DNA of 64,000 bases from Bin87 sp026710825 (GCA_965232815.1 OZ247427.1:1798001-1862000); one strand, 5' to 3'; shown: positions 16,260 through 24,315, counted from the stretch's first letter. The notes: a model not told the origin generated them from the sequence alone. Made by a program: numbers and translations.

Positions 16260-17603
16260 CTAGTTGCCATCCCCGCTGCTGGCCGCCGGCTGCGGCGATC
16301 CAGTCGTTTCCGTGCCGATCCACCGCCGCCTCGAACTCGCCGGCGGATTCGGCCTTGTCGCGAACAGGAACGCTACCGCGCTCACCAGGTACAGCGGCGT
16401 GAACACTGCCAGCACCCAGTAGTAATTTCCGACCGCGTCCCTGACCAGGCCCGAAACCCATGGCGAGAAGAACATTCCCACGTTCATGAACAGGCTCATG
16501 AACCCCATCAGCGTGGCGAACCGCGCCCGACCGTAGTAGTCGCTCAGCATCAGCCAGTTCACCGACGTTATCCCCTCCACGATCGCGATGCCCACCACGA
16601 ACAGCAGCAGCCCGAAAATGCCCGGCCCAATCCACAAGCCTCCCATTCCGACCGCGCCCAGCGCCATGCCCACCGCCAGCAGCACGTTGCCCCGGAACTT
16701 GTCCGACGTTACCCCCATGATGAACCGCATCGGTATCGCCAGGAAGAACATCGCCGCCACCCACGCCGATGCCTCGTTCTCCGACAACCCGCGCAACGCC
16801 ATGATCGGGAACACATGCACCAGCATCCCGTTGGTCACCGATACACGCAGGATCGCCCCAATCATGATCATCCAGTACGTGCGCGTCGCTATCGCCTGTC
16901 TGAAAGTGAACCCTTCGCTGGCGGCGGCCCGCCGTCGTGCCGCACCGGCGGCGCTATCGTCGTCCGGCACGTCGCCGTCGGGCAGCAGGCCCATATCCTC
17001 CGGCCTGCTCCGTATGAACACCGCGGCGGGGATGGTCATCGCGATGATGAAAACCCCCGTCCACAGCAGGGTGTCCCTCCATCCCAACTGCTGGATGCCC
17101 AGGTTCAGCAGCAGCACCACGAATGCCCCGCCGCCGGCGAACGCCGTCATCAGTGTGGACATTGCCACCGACCGCCGGCGTATGAACCACTGGTTCACCG
17201 CGGCCATCAGCGTCTGCCCGAACCCGGCGCTCTTGCCCATCGACACGATGCCCGAGAACAAAACCAGCAGTTCCCAGTAGCTGTCCGCCCGCGACAGCAG
17301 GATGGTGCCGATGCCCACCATCAAGCCGCCGCCCAGTACCATCGGGCGCGCTCCAAAACGGTCCACCGCCCATCCAATCAGCGGCCCGCCGGCGCTGCCT
17401 TCTGCCCGCGCCAGGCTGAACACCAGCGACATCTGCGCCGAAGTCAGCCCCAGGTCGGTCTGTATCGGCGTGAAAAAGCGCGGGAAGCCCTGCGAGATGG
17501 AGCCGTTCCCGAACATCCCCACAAAACTTGAAACGACGACCACCCACCATCCGTAGAAGATGCGAGGCCGTCGCCGCGCTGCGTCGTCCGTTGTATCTGT
17601 CAC
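16260..17603 (-). CDS. MFS transporter (OFA/monocarboxylate-like)
   Basis: A 447-residue major facilitator with twelve predicted membrane segments. It opens FYGWWVVVVSSFVGMFGNG, like oxalate/formate and monocarboxylate carriers, with the loop 2-3 motif GWAVDRFGARP and a central charged loop around residues 205-230. Pro- and Ser-rich C-terminal tail. The substrate is probably an organic acid; this is inference from the N-terminal motif. It ends 39 bp upstream of hicA and stands alone. Confidence 0.83.
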   Translation of the reverse strand: MTDTTDDAARRRPRIFYGWWVVVVSSFVGMFGNGSISQGFPRFFTPIQTDLGLTSAQMSLVFSLARAEGSAGGPLIGWAVDRFGARPMVLGGGLMVGIGTILLSRADSYWELLVLFSGIVSMGKSAGFGQTLMAAVNQWFIRRRSVAMSTLMTAFAGGGAFVVLLLNLGIQQLGWRDTLLWTGVFIIAMTIPAAVFIRSRPEDMGLLPDGDVPDDDSAAGAARRRAAASEGFTFRQAIATRTYWMIMIGAILRVSVTNGMLVHVFPIMALRGLSENEASAWVAAMFFLAIPMRFIMGVTSDKFRGNVLLAVGMALGAVGMGGLWIGPGIFGLLLFVVGIAIVEGITSVNWLMLSDYYGRARFATLMGFMSLFMNVGMFFSPWVSGLVRDAVGNYYWVLAVFTPLYLVSAVAFLFATRPNPPASSRRRWIGTETTGSPQPAASSGDGN

Positions 17604-17677
17604 GTTGAAAGATTATAGGCATCGCGCCCCAAAACGGTCAAACCGGTAGGCGTCTGCTCGACCCCTTCCAATCCATC

Positions 17678-17706
17678 TTGACATCGCCAACCTAACCTAC
17701 TAACGT
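17678..17706 (+). promoter_or_regulatory. Candidate promoter of the VOC gene
   Basis: TTGACA at 17678-17683 and TAACGT at 17701-17706 with a 17-bp spacer, 46 bp before the VOC start. The -35 is consensus; the -10 is weak. Confidence 0.5.
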
Positions 17707-17751
17707 TGCCGACAACATCGACCCTCAATCGACCCATACAGGAGGCAAATC

Positions 17752-18231
17752 ATGGCCCAGATCGGCGGACTCGGTCACGTTGGCATCTACGCCACCGACC
17801 TGATGAATATGCGAGATTTCTACACCCGTGTCCTCGGGCTGCAGATCGCGGACGAAGACCTTGAGCAGCGCCGCATGGTGTTCCTCAGCTCCGATCCCGT
17901 TGGCGAGCACCACGAGTTCGTGCTGATGGAAGGTCGCGTCACCTCTGACGACGCCAAGGTGATCCAGCAGATCTCCTTCCATGTCCCGACCATCCAGGAC
18001 ATGCGCGAGTTCAAGGCGCGCATCGACGAGGAGAATGTGACCATCGACCGGATCGTCAGCCACGGCAACGCATTCGGTATGTACTTCTTCGACCCCGAAG
18101 GCAACCGCGTGGAGCTCTACTACAAGACCGGCTTCCCGGTCCCCCAGCCCCACGGCGACCCGCTGGACCTCAGCCGCTCCGACGACGAGTTGTTGGACGA
18201 GGCCAAGGATCTGCTTTTCACCAAGCGCTAA
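17752..18231 (+). CDS. VOC-family protein (glyoxalase/extradiol dioxygenase fold)
   Basis: A 159-residue single-module VOC protein. GLGHVGIYATDLMNMRDFYTR and VLGL open the fold; likely metal ligands are the histidine in GHVGI, one in HHEFVLM and the glutamate in NRVELYYK. AGGAGG stands before ATG 17752. Such proteins range from glyoxalases to ring-cleavage dioxygenases. The DPEGNRVELYY motif suits an extradiol dioxygenase or an unassigned lyase. It is followed by a strong stem-loop terminator. Confidence 0.88.
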   Translation: MAQIGGLGHVGIYATDLMNMRDFYTRVLGLQIADEDLEQRRMVFLSSDPVGEHHEFVLMEGRVTSDDAKVIQQISFHVPTIQDMREFKARIDEENVTIDRIVSHGNAFGMYFFDPEGNRVELYYKTGFPVPQPHGDPLDLSRSDDELLDEAKDLLFTKR

Positions 18232-18247
18232 CCCGCTCGATTCACAC

Positions 18248-18283
18248 GCTGCCGCCGTCGCCGGTACCAACCGCGGCGGCGGC
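18248..18283 (+). terminator. Stem-loop terminator after the VOC gene
   Basis: A 10-bp GC-rich stem (GCTGCCGCCG with CGGCGGCGGC, one G-T pair) and a 16-base loop, followed by TTCTCATTT, 16 bp after the VOC stop. Confidence 0.65.
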
Positions 18284-18356
18284 TTCTCATTTCTGCACCA
18301 TTCTCGCTTGCCATCGCTACAATTCTACGTCCAACTCAGTCGTTCCCACATTAGAT

Positions 18357-18388
18357 CGTCATTCATTTGACCCGTCATTCATTAGACC
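18357..18388. repeat. Two tandem 16-bp units abutting a hairpin repeat
   Basis: CGTCATTCATTTGACC (18357-18372) and CGTCATTCATTAGACC (18373-18388) run directly into the CGTCATTCCTGC hairpin at 18389. All three share CGTCATTC, so they look like partial duplications of the hairpin end. Confidence 0.75.
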
Positions 18389-18416
18389 CGTCATTCCTGC
18401 GGAAGCAGGAATCCAG
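18389..18416. repeat. CGTCATTCCTGC hairpin repeat, left of the GIY-YIG gene
   Basis: A 28-bp element with stem ATTCCTGC/GCAGGAAT around GGAA. An exact inverted copy lies at 18718-18745 and a variant at 22061-22088. Left and right copies frame the GIY-YIG gene, 12 bp before its start and 1 bp after its stop. Confidence 0.93.
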
Positions 18417-18428
18417 AATCGTGCCCAC

Positions 18429-18716
18429 ATGAAACAACCCTGCGTGTACATACTGACGAGCAAACCCAATGGCACGCTGTACGTTGGAGTGACCTCCAAT
18501 CTGGTCCAACGGGTGTGGCAACACAAGACCAACCTGGCCGAAGGATTCACTAAGCGGTATAGCGTACACACGTTGGTCTGGTACGAACCACACGAAACGA
18601 TGGAAAGCGCAATCACCCGAGAAAAAGCGCTAAAGCGATGGAAACGTGCCTGGAAACTTGCGCTGATTGAGCGATCCAATCCGGCGTGGTCCGACTTGTA
18701 CCCTGACCTTGGATGA
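18429..18716 (+). CDS. Small GIY-YIG nuclease between inverted hairpin repeats
   Basis: A 95-residue single-domain GIY-YIG protein (UvrC/YhbQ type). The signature appears as CVYILTSKPNGTLYVGVT; the arginine of NLVQRVWQHK and the glutamate of MESAITREKALKRWKR match the catalytic region. Proteins of this type commonly sit next to such hairpin repeats in diverse bacteria, as I recall from other genomes. Here the gene is exactly framed by an inverted pair. It may act on the repeat DNA or travel with it. Its codon use and composition are a little less GC-rich than the flanking MFS gene. Confidence 0.88.
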   Translation: MKQPCVYILTSKPNGTLYVGVTSNLVQRVWQHKTNLAEGFTKRYSVHTLVWYEPHETMESAITREKALKRWKRAWKLALIERSNPAWSDLYPDLG

Positions 18717-18717
18717 T

Positions 18718-18745
18718 CTGGATTCCTGCTTCCGCAGGAATGACG
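18718..18745. repeat. CGTCATTCCTGC hairpin repeat, right (inverted) copy
   Basis: The exact reverse complement of 18389-18416, beginning 1 bp after the GIY-YIG stop. Its last bases supply AGGAA, the only ribosome-site-like sequence before the following MFS start at 18749. Confidence 0.93.
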
Positions 18746-18748
18746 AGA

Positions 18749-20035
18749 ATGATAGCGAGCGACCGTAGCGCAGCCTCCACCCCCGTCGCCTACGACGACC
18801 TGCCACCCCGCTACCACCGGTGGAAGTGGCAGGTGCTCATTTCGTTCTGCGCCTTCTACCTCTTCGTCTACACCGGCAGGTTCAATTTCTGGCCCACGTC
18901 GCCCCTCATCAAGGACGACCTCGCTCTCACCAACATCGAGATCGGCATTATCAACGCCATGCTCCTGTGGGGCTTCATGCTCGGCGATCTGGTGCATGGC
19001 CGCCTTGCCGAGGCCTACGGACTGCGCCTGTGGGTGATGCTGGGCGCGATACTCACCACGGTGTTCAACTGGGGCGCCTCTTTCGGCACCTCGGCTCTTA
19101 CCTTCGCCATCCCCTGGGGCCTGGCCGGATTCGTCAACGCCGCCTGCTGGTCCCCCGCGATCAGCATGATCAGCCAGTGGTGGCCTCGCCGCGAGCGCGG
19201 TATCGCCATGGGGATCATCGGCACCATGACCGGCGGCGCGATGCTGCTCATGTGGTGGCTCAGCAGTTGGGTCGCCGCCGAATGGGGCTGGCGCGCCGCC
19301 TTCCGTTATCCACCCTTGATGATACTGTTGCTGGGAGTGGCCTTCTACTTTGTGACGCGCGACCGTCCCCGCGACGTCAACCTGCCCGAGTACATCGAGG
19401 ATGACGCGATATCCGCCGAGCCCGAATCGGTCAGCGAGGACCAACTCAAAGGGCTTGGCCCCTACAAGTTGCTCCTCACCAACAGCCGATTCCAGCTCGC
19501 CTGCCACGTCAAGGGTCTGGAGAACGTCGCACGCTACGGCCTCACCACCTGGGTCCCCCTGTACTACTTCGAGGCCGGCGGTCTGGACATCACCCAGACG
19601 GTGCTCATCACCTTCCTGCTGCCCCTGGGCTACCTGATCGCGCCCCCGGTGTCCGGCGTCATTTCCGACAAACTCCTGGGAAGCCGACGCCGCCCGTTGG
19701 TCATCGCGTCCTGCTTCCTCTCCGCCGCCGCGCTGGTGGCAATCGCCCTCGCCCCGCCGTCCAACGCCTGGCTCGGCGCGGCCCTGATGCTCTGGGGCGG
19801 TATCAGCATGGGCGTATCCCTCATATCCACCATCTCCGTGGACCTCTCCGGGCGCAAGATGGCCGGCACCGGGGCCGGCGTCCTGGACGCCCACGGCTAC
19901 CTCTACGCTGGCGCCCAGGCGCTGATCTTCAGCGTCCTCCTCGACATGGCCGGCAGCCCCTGGCCCATCGTGTTCCTGGTGATGGCCGCCACCCGCCTCA
20001 TCTCCGCCGCCATGATCAGCCGCGTTCGCGTCTGA
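18749..20035 (+). CDS. MFS transporter (sugar phosphate/organic anion permease type)
   Basis: A 428-residue MFS carrier of the OPA/anion:cation symporter type, with twelve membrane segments. It opens WQVLISFCAFYLFVYTGRFN, has GDLVHGRLAEAYGLR in loop 2-3, and the second half starts RFQLACHVKGLENVARYGL. Start: ATG 18749 with AGGAA nine bases upstream in the hairpin repeat. Reading upstream in frame would translate the repeat itself (IWIPASAGM), which is a common annotation artefact. The substrate is not predictable. No terminator follows. Confidence 0.85.
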   Translation: MIASDRSAASTPVAYDDLPPRYHRWKWQVLISFCAFYLFVYTGRFNFWPTSPLIKDDLALTNIEIGIINAMLLWGFMLGDLVHGRLAEAYGLRLWVMLGAILTTVFNWGASFGTSALTFAIPWGLAGFVNAACWSPAISMISQWWPRRERGIAMGIIGTMTGGAMLLMWWLSSWVAAEWGWRAAFRYPPLMILLLGVAFYFVTRDRPRDVNLPEYIEDDAISAEPESVSEDQLKGLGPYKLLLTNSRFQLACHVKGLENVARYGLTTWVPLYYFEAGGLDITQTVLITFLLPLGYLIAPPVSGVISDKLLGSRRRPLVIASCFLSAAALVAIALAPPSNAWLGAALMLWGGISMGVSLISTISVDLSGRKMAGTGAGVLDAHGYLYAGAQALIFSVLLDMAGSPWPIVFLVMAATRLISAAMISRVRV

Positions 20036-20168
20036 CCCTCACGGATGGTCGTCGCTGAACTGCGGCCTTGCCATCCTTGATTACCCGAGGCAATCTCTGA
20101 CCAACAAGTTTGGTTCATTTGAGAGAATGGAACCACGCTAAGTGTAGATCAGCGATGGAATTGCAATT

Positions 20169-20849
20169 ATGAACGAACCCCTGAAAGAATTGGAAAACCT
20201 GATTGCTAAGATCGAAACTCGGCAAAATGACTGTGGGGCAAGGCATGAAGGAGAATCGCCTTGGTTGAACGTTATTCGTCAATTTGTGATCGAATCATGC
20301 GAATATGCCTGGTGCGTAGCCGACAGTATCCGACGGCAAAACTATCGGTCAGCAGGCAGCAATCTTCGCCCCATCATAGAACGTTGGGTTGCTTGGGATT
20401 ATTTCAAGAAATACGCAGACTCGGATGCCTTAAGCGAATGGGAGCACTTCGGCATCATGGACAAAAACAGTGCCATTTCTGCCATGCAGAACGCTGGATT
20501 ATTAGACAAGACGGAACACACGGAAAGTCGCGAGACGCAAAAAGCGTTGCGTCGTTGGAACCGAGACCTTGACACCGGAATAGGACGCCAACTCAAAATA
20601 TCTGGAAACCAATGGCGAAAACATAAACAGAAGATGTGGGACGAAGCAACTCCGTTGGACCAGGCGCTATTCCATTGGGCTTCTACTCTTTCCCATCCGA
20701 CCTACAGAGGAAGCGAGGAACCTGTTTTTGCCGAGCAAGATGAAACGTGCATCCTGAGACACACGACGCAATATTTGGCGCGATTGTGCTTGTGGTATGA
20801 GGGGATAGCGTCGGCAGAGCCTGCCATACAGACGATTCAGCGAGGATAG
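20169..20849 (+). CDS. Hypothetical protein, AT-richer, possibly DUF5677-like
   Basis: A 226-residue soluble, helix-rich protein of no family I can name firmly. The segment YRSAGSNLRPIIERWVAWDYFKKYAD (an arginine and glutamate one turn apart) and the later LSHPTYRGSEE resemble DUF5677-type proteins, but this is weak. Base composition is clearly lower in GC than the MFS and hydrolase genes on either side, suggesting acquisition. No strong ribosome site is visible before ATG 20169. It stands alone between unrelated genes. Confidence 0.6.
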   Translation: MNEPLKELENLIAKIETRQNDCGARHEGESPWLNVIRQFVIESCEYAWCVADSIRRQNYRSAGSNLRPIIERWVAWDYFKKYADSDALSEWEHFGIMDKNSAISAMQNAGLLDKTEHTESRETQKALRRWNRDLDTGIGRQLKISGNQWRKHKQKMWDEATPLDQALFHWASTLSHPTYRGSEEPVFAEQDETCILRHTTQYLARLCLWYEGIASAEPAIQTIQRG

Positions 20850-20918
20850 ATAAAGGTCATGCCCAACCAAAAACCCCGATTTCAGGCAACGTCCATAAGT
20901 AAACGGAACTGACCCACC

Positions 20919-22019
20919 ATGCTGCGTTTCCTGGGCCGGCTCTCCTACCGCCTCTACATAATCACCCTGGTGCTTGCGGTGGTCATTGTGGCAGTCCTGG
21001 CGCTCTTCCGACCCGCCACAACGGCGATCCACACCGCCGCGTTCGCCGCCGAGGTGCTGCCCTCGCCCGTGAAGCCGCAACCCTGGCTCGCCAGCGAACC
21101 TGAGCGCATCGTAGCCGAGTTCACCCGCGCCGACGGATCCATCGGAACCGGCGACATCTACGTCATTCCCGACGGCAAACGCCGGGCCGGAGTCGTGATA
21201 TTCCTTGGAGCCAACGCGGCCGGCGCCGACGATCCCGACGTCATCAACTTGGGCATGGCCCTGGCCCGCGCCGGTTTCGCTGTCATGTACTACTGGTCGC
21301 CCACCATGGGTGAGCGGGCCCAGGTCGACGCCGGCGAAATCCCCAACCTGGTCGCTGTTTTTGACCACCTCCGTCAGCAGGACTTTGTTGATCCTGACCG
21401 TGTCGGACTGGCCGGATTCTCCGTCGGTGCGTCCTTCGCCCTGGTCGCCGCTGCCGACCCGCTGATCGCCGACGGCATCGCGTTCGTCAACGCCTTCGGC
21501 GGCTACTACGACACCGCCGACCTGCTCGTCCAGATCGCCGCCAGCCGCGCCATCGACAGCGGAGGCGACACACCGTGGGAGGTTGACCGTCTCACCCGCC
21601 AGGTATTCGACAACATGCTGACCCCAGAGTCCACCTCTACCGCCGCTCGCTCTCTCCTGGAAGGCGCCGATTCCATCGCAACCGCCCGGGATCGCTACGC
21701 CGAACTCCCCCAATCATTCCGCGACGAGGTCGACTCCATCTCGCCGTCCCACCACATCGACCTGTGGAGCGCGAACACCGTCATGCGCATCATGCATGAC
21801 CAGGGCGACCCCCTCATTCCCGTGGGCGAGTCCCGCCGCATGGTGCGTGCGTTGCAGCAGCAGAGGCCCGACATACCCGTCTACTACACCGAGACCGACA
21901 TCTTCCGCCACGTCCGTCCCGACGCTGAATCCGATCTGAAATCTATGCTCCGCGGCGCGTTCCAGTTGTACCGGCACATGTACCACATCGTCGCCGTCGC
22001 CCAAAAGCCGTCGCGCTGA
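20919..22019 (+). CDS. Membrane-anchored alpha/beta hydrolase (dienelactone hydrolase-like)
   Basis: A 366-residue protein with one N-terminal membrane anchor (residues ~11-30, LYIITLVLAVVIVAVLALF), then an exported or cytoplasmic alpha/beta hydrolase domain. The nucleophile elbow is GFSVGAS (GxSxG), the acid is likely D in MHDQGDPLIP and the histidine is in FRHVRPDAE. A lid-like helical insert lies between the nucleophile and acid. The substrate is unknown; an ester or lactone is probable. Confidence 0.8.
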   Translation: MLRFLGRLSYRLYIITLVLAVVIVAVLALFRPATTAIHTAAFAAEVLPSPVKPQPWLASEPERIVAEFTRADGSIGTGDIYVIPDGKRRAGVVIFLGANAAGADDPDVINLGMALARAGFAVMYYWSPTMGERAQVDAGEIPNLVAVFDHLRQQDFVDPDRVGLAGFSVGASFALVAAADPLIADGIAFVNAFGGYYDTADLLVQIAASRAIDSGGDTPWEVDRLTRQVFDNMLTPESTSTAARSLLEGADSIATARDRYAELPQSFRDEVDSISPSHHIDLWSANTVMRIMHDQGDPLIPVGESRRMVRALQQQRPDIPVYYTETDIFRHVRPDAESDLKSMLRGAFQLYRHMYHIVAVAQKPSR

Positions 22020-22060
22020 CCCACCCTCGATAGGTTCAACCGACTCTCAACCACCCCGAT

Positions 22061-22088
22061 CGTCATTCCTGCGAAAGCAGGAATCCAG
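22061..22088. repeat. CGTCATTCCTGC hairpin repeat, third copy
   Basis: The same 28-bp hairpin as the pair around the GIY-YIG gene, with GCGAAAGC in place of GCGGAAGC at the loop. It lies between convergent genes and has no adjacent nuclease. Confidence 0.9.
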
Positions 22089-22119
22089 GCATCACCGCGA
22101 ACGGATCATTGTTCCCGGT

Positions 22120-22473
22120 TCAGTTCCGGTTTTTGAGCCGCTCCAACTGCTGCACCGTGCCCGGCAGCTTCCAGTCCACGTACAGCAGCACGTGCTCCTT
22201 GATCGCCTCCTCATGCACCCGGCACGAGAAGCACGCCCGGTCGATGCAAAGGCCGTGCCTCGGACGCAATGCCTCCCGCAGGCCGCTCAACTGGTCCGCC
22301 AACTCGGCGTCGATCGGCTGCCCATCCTGCGCCAGCGCCAGCAGGTCGTCCATCTGCCCGGCGATCCGCTCCAGCAGCTCGTTGTAACGTTGCAGCCCCT
22401 GCTCCACGAAATTGCGCGGCTCGGTGGCCTTCAGGTAGGGAATCATCTGCATATCGGGAACATCGGCCATCAT
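22120..22473 (-). CDS. Hypothetical protein with a Cys-rich motif
   Basis: A 117-residue helical protein. An amphipathic N-terminal half (LQRYNELLERIAGQMDDLLAL) is followed by LCIDRACFSCRVHEE, in which three cysteines and a histidine could bind a metal ion. No homologous family is evident to me. It lies 44 bp after the DUF1385 gene on the same strand and may be its operon partner. Confidence 0.6.
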   Translation of the reverse strand: MMADVPDMQMIPYLKATEPRNFVEQGLQRYNELLERIAGQMDDLLALAQDGQPIDAELADQLSGLREALRPRHGLCIDRACFSCRVHEEAIKEHVLLYVDWKLPGTVQQLERLKNRN

Positions 22474-22517
22474 GCACCTGCGCCATCGTGGTTCGTGTCG
22501 TCAATCGCTCGTCGGCG

Positions 22518-23480
22518 CTACTGTACCACAGACGGTTGGGCGGGCACGGTACCGGCGTCCGCTGCCACCGCCGCCTCCATCGCCGCGATCGCCACCTCGA
22601 TCTGGTCCGCGTCCGGCTGTCGCGTCGTGATCTGCTGCAGCCACAGCCCCGGCGCCGACAGTATCTTCCCGAACCACGCGCCCCGGTGCGCGCCCGCGAA
22701 CCGTATGATCTCGTAGCTCACCGCCGCCACCACCGGAATCGGCACGATGCGGGACAAAATCCGCCAGCCCAGGCCCGAGTACAGCAACGCGTCCAGGATG
22801 GCGAACGCCGCCACCGACACGATTGCCACCGTGATCAGGAACGCCGTGCCGCAGCGTGGGTGCGGCGTCGGATGCTGCCGCACGTTGTCCACCGTCAGCG
22901 CCTGCCCCGCCTCGTACGTGTGCACCGCCATATGCTCGGCGCCGTGGTAGGCGTACACCCGCCGTATGTCCCGCATCAAAGAGATGCCCGCCACGTATGC
23001 CACCAGGATCACGAGGCGAATCACGCCTTCGATCAGGTTGCTCACCAGCAGCGACCCGATGAACGGCTCGATCAGGCGCACCGCCAGCAGCGGCAGCACC
23101 AGGAATATCCCGATGCCCAGCGCCAGCGCGATCAGCATGGTCACGCCCATGGTCAGGTTGCTGACCGTATCGCTCCCGCCCGACTTGCCTTCCTCCGTCG
23201 ATTCCTCGGCCGCGATCACCGCCGAACGCTGTAGCGACTTCATCCCCAGCCACAGCGTCTCTGCCAGGATCAGCACCCCGCGCACGAACGGGACGCGTCG
23301 CACCTTGCCGGAAAACTTGCTGCTCACCGCCTCAGTGGTGCAGAAAATCTCGCCGTCGGGACGCCGCACCGCCAGGCTGTAGTGCCGAACCCCGCGGATC
23401 ATCACGCCCTCGATCACCGCCTGCCCTCCGTACAGGGGACGCGGTGATTCTGCATGTTCGGCTTGGGGATGGCTACACAC
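22518..23480 (-). CDS. DUF1385 membrane protein (YqhQ-like)
   Basis: A 320-residue protein of the DUF1385/YqhQ family. The conserved opening GGQAVIEGVMIRGVRHYSLA, then a paired membrane segment (~105-165), the block YHGAEHMAVHTYEAG and HPRCGTAFLI, which together look like a metal-dependent or redox site, are all present. The function is not established. It often lies near ribosomal protein genes; here it is ~600 bp downstream of rpmE. Alanine-rich C-terminal tail. Confidence 0.9.
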   Translation of the reverse strand: MCSHPQAEHAESPRPLYGGQAVIEGVMIRGVRHYSLAVRRPDGEIFCTTEAVSSKFSGKVRRVPFVRGVLILAETLWLGMKSLQRSAVIAAEESTEEGKSGGSDTVSNLTMGVTMLIALALGIGIFLVLPLLAVRLIEPFIGSLLVSNLIEGVIRLVILVAYVAGISLMRDIRRVYAYHGAEHMAVHTYEAGQALTVDNVRQHPTPHPRCGTAFLITVAIVSVAAFAILDALLYSGLGWRILSRIVPIPVVAAVSYEIIRFAGAHRGAWFGKILSAPGLWLQQITTRQPDADQIEVAIAAMEAAVAADAGTVPAQPSVVQ

Positions 23481-23501
23481 TTACTGTTTCCTGAACCCTG
23501 G

Positions 23502-23529
23502 GTAGGGGCGAGGCATGCCTTGCCCCTAC
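23502..23529. repeat. GTAGGGGCG-type palindrome, copy 4
   Basis: A 28-bp palindrome with arms GTAGGGGC/GCCCCTAC and core AGGCA/TGCCT. On the minus strand its end supplies the TAG stop of the 23526-23936 gene. Confidence 0.9.
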
Positions 23530-23936
23530 ACTCCAGCCAGCTTGCCCCACGCTTCTTTGAACTCGTCGGCGCAAAACTCCTCCGGCTGCAACCACAACGC
23601 TCCTCCGAATTCGTCATCCATCCTGCCGTCGACGCCCACGTCGGCTCGGGACAGCAGGTATGTCACCGGCGTTTCCTCCAGGATGTACGTGGTGATCACC
23701 AAGTACTCCCAGTCCCAGTCCAGTGTATCCGAGTTGTAAAAGCGGACGGCCTGGCTGCTTTCCTGGGAATGGAACTTGAGCCGCACTTCCAGCCCCTGTT
23801 CCGGCATGCCCGCGATCACCTCGTCCTCGTTGGGACTGCGCCGCGCGATGAAGCACTGCCACCCGTGATCGCCCAGCCGATTGGCCAGGTGGATGCGCCC
23901 GTACTCACGGACCGTCTTGGGAACATATCGCGCCAT
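23526..23936 (-). CDS. Hypothetical protein ending in a palindromic repeat
   Basis: A 136-residue protein. The start is ATG 23936 after AGGAGG (MARYVPKTVREYGRI). Features: HLANRLGDHGWQCFIARR, LEVRLKFHSQESSQAVRFYN, DWEYLVITTYILEETPVTYL. The order of helix, NEDE and EVRLK strands faintly recalls PD-(D/E)XK nucleases, but I cannot support that. The TAG stop lies within a GTAGGGGC palindrome, so the natural C terminus may have been cut off or rewritten by repeat insertion. Confidence 0.6.
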   Translation of the reverse strand: MARYVPKTVREYGRIHLANRLGDHGWQCFIARRSPNEDEVIAGMPEQGLEVRLKFHSQESSQAVRFYNSDTLDWDWEYLVITTYILEETPVTYLLSRADVGVDGRMDDEFGGALWLQPEEFCADEFKEAWGKLAGV

Positions 23937-23972
23937 CTTGAGGCCTCCTGTTGCCCAATGCGTCCGTCGAGC

Positions 23973-24052
23973 ACTCTTCGAATCCAGGACTCTTCGAATC
24001 GAGGATGCTGTCAATCGAAGACTCTTTCAATCGAGGTTTCTTGCAATGCGTA
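23973..24052. repeat. Degenerate 16-bp tandem repeat, five units
   Basis: Five 16-bp units: ACTCTTCGAATCCAGG, ACTCTTCGAATCGAGG, ATGCTGTCAATCGAAG, ACTCTTTCAATCGAGG and a diverged fifth unit ending TGCAATGCGTA. The array lies between rpmE and the next gene and runs into a perfect palindrome at 24048. Confidence 0.85.
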
Positions 24053-24079
24053 GGGGCGACGCATGCGTCGCCCCTACGC
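24048..24079. repeat. GTAGGGGCG-type palindrome, copy 5 (perfect 32 bp)
   Basis: A perfect palindrome with arms GCGTAGGGGCG/CGCCCCTACGC and core ACGCA/TGCGT. It lies 21 bp after the rpmE stop, where it may terminate the ribosomal protein transcript. Confidence 0.93.
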
Positions 24080-24100
24080 CAGGTTCCTGCTGAACCGGTT

Positions 24101-24304
24101 CTAGCTGTCGAGGCTGAACCGCCGGCTGAACCGCTCGATGCGTCCCTGCGTGTCTACGATGCGCTGCTCGCCCGTATAGAAGGGATGGCACCGGCCGCAC
24201 ACTTCCACACGCAACGCCGGCTTGGTCGCTCCGGTCTGGAACACGTTGCCGCACGAGCAGGTGATGGTCGCGTTGAAATACTGCGGATGAATCTCTTCTT
24301 TCAT
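24101..24304 (-). CDS. rpmE: 50S ribosomal protein L31, zinc-binding type
   Basis: A 67-residue type A L31 with MKEEIHPQYF, CSCGNVF and EVCGRCHPFYTGEQR. The cysteines of CSC and CGRC bind Zn2+. The C-terminal RIERFSRRFSL is standard. It is last in the rplU-rpmA-rpmE operon. A C-plus form like this is usual where zinc is not limiting; no C-minus copy is seen here. Confidence 0.97.
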   Translation of the reverse strand: MKEEIHPQYFNATITCSCGNVFQTGATKPALRVEVCGRCHPFYTGEQRIVDTQGRIERFSRRFSLDS

Positions 24305-24315
24305 GATGGTTTACC

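Noticed and set aside
16197..17531. A 444-codon plus-strand frame rich in Arg, His and Pro.
   Set aside because: Antisense shadow of the MFS gene at 16260-17603.
18359..19894. A 511-codon minus-strand frame across the GIY-YIG and MFS genes.
   Set aside because: It is an antisense artefact of GC-rich coding; it passes through both hairpin repeats and has no recognisable domain.
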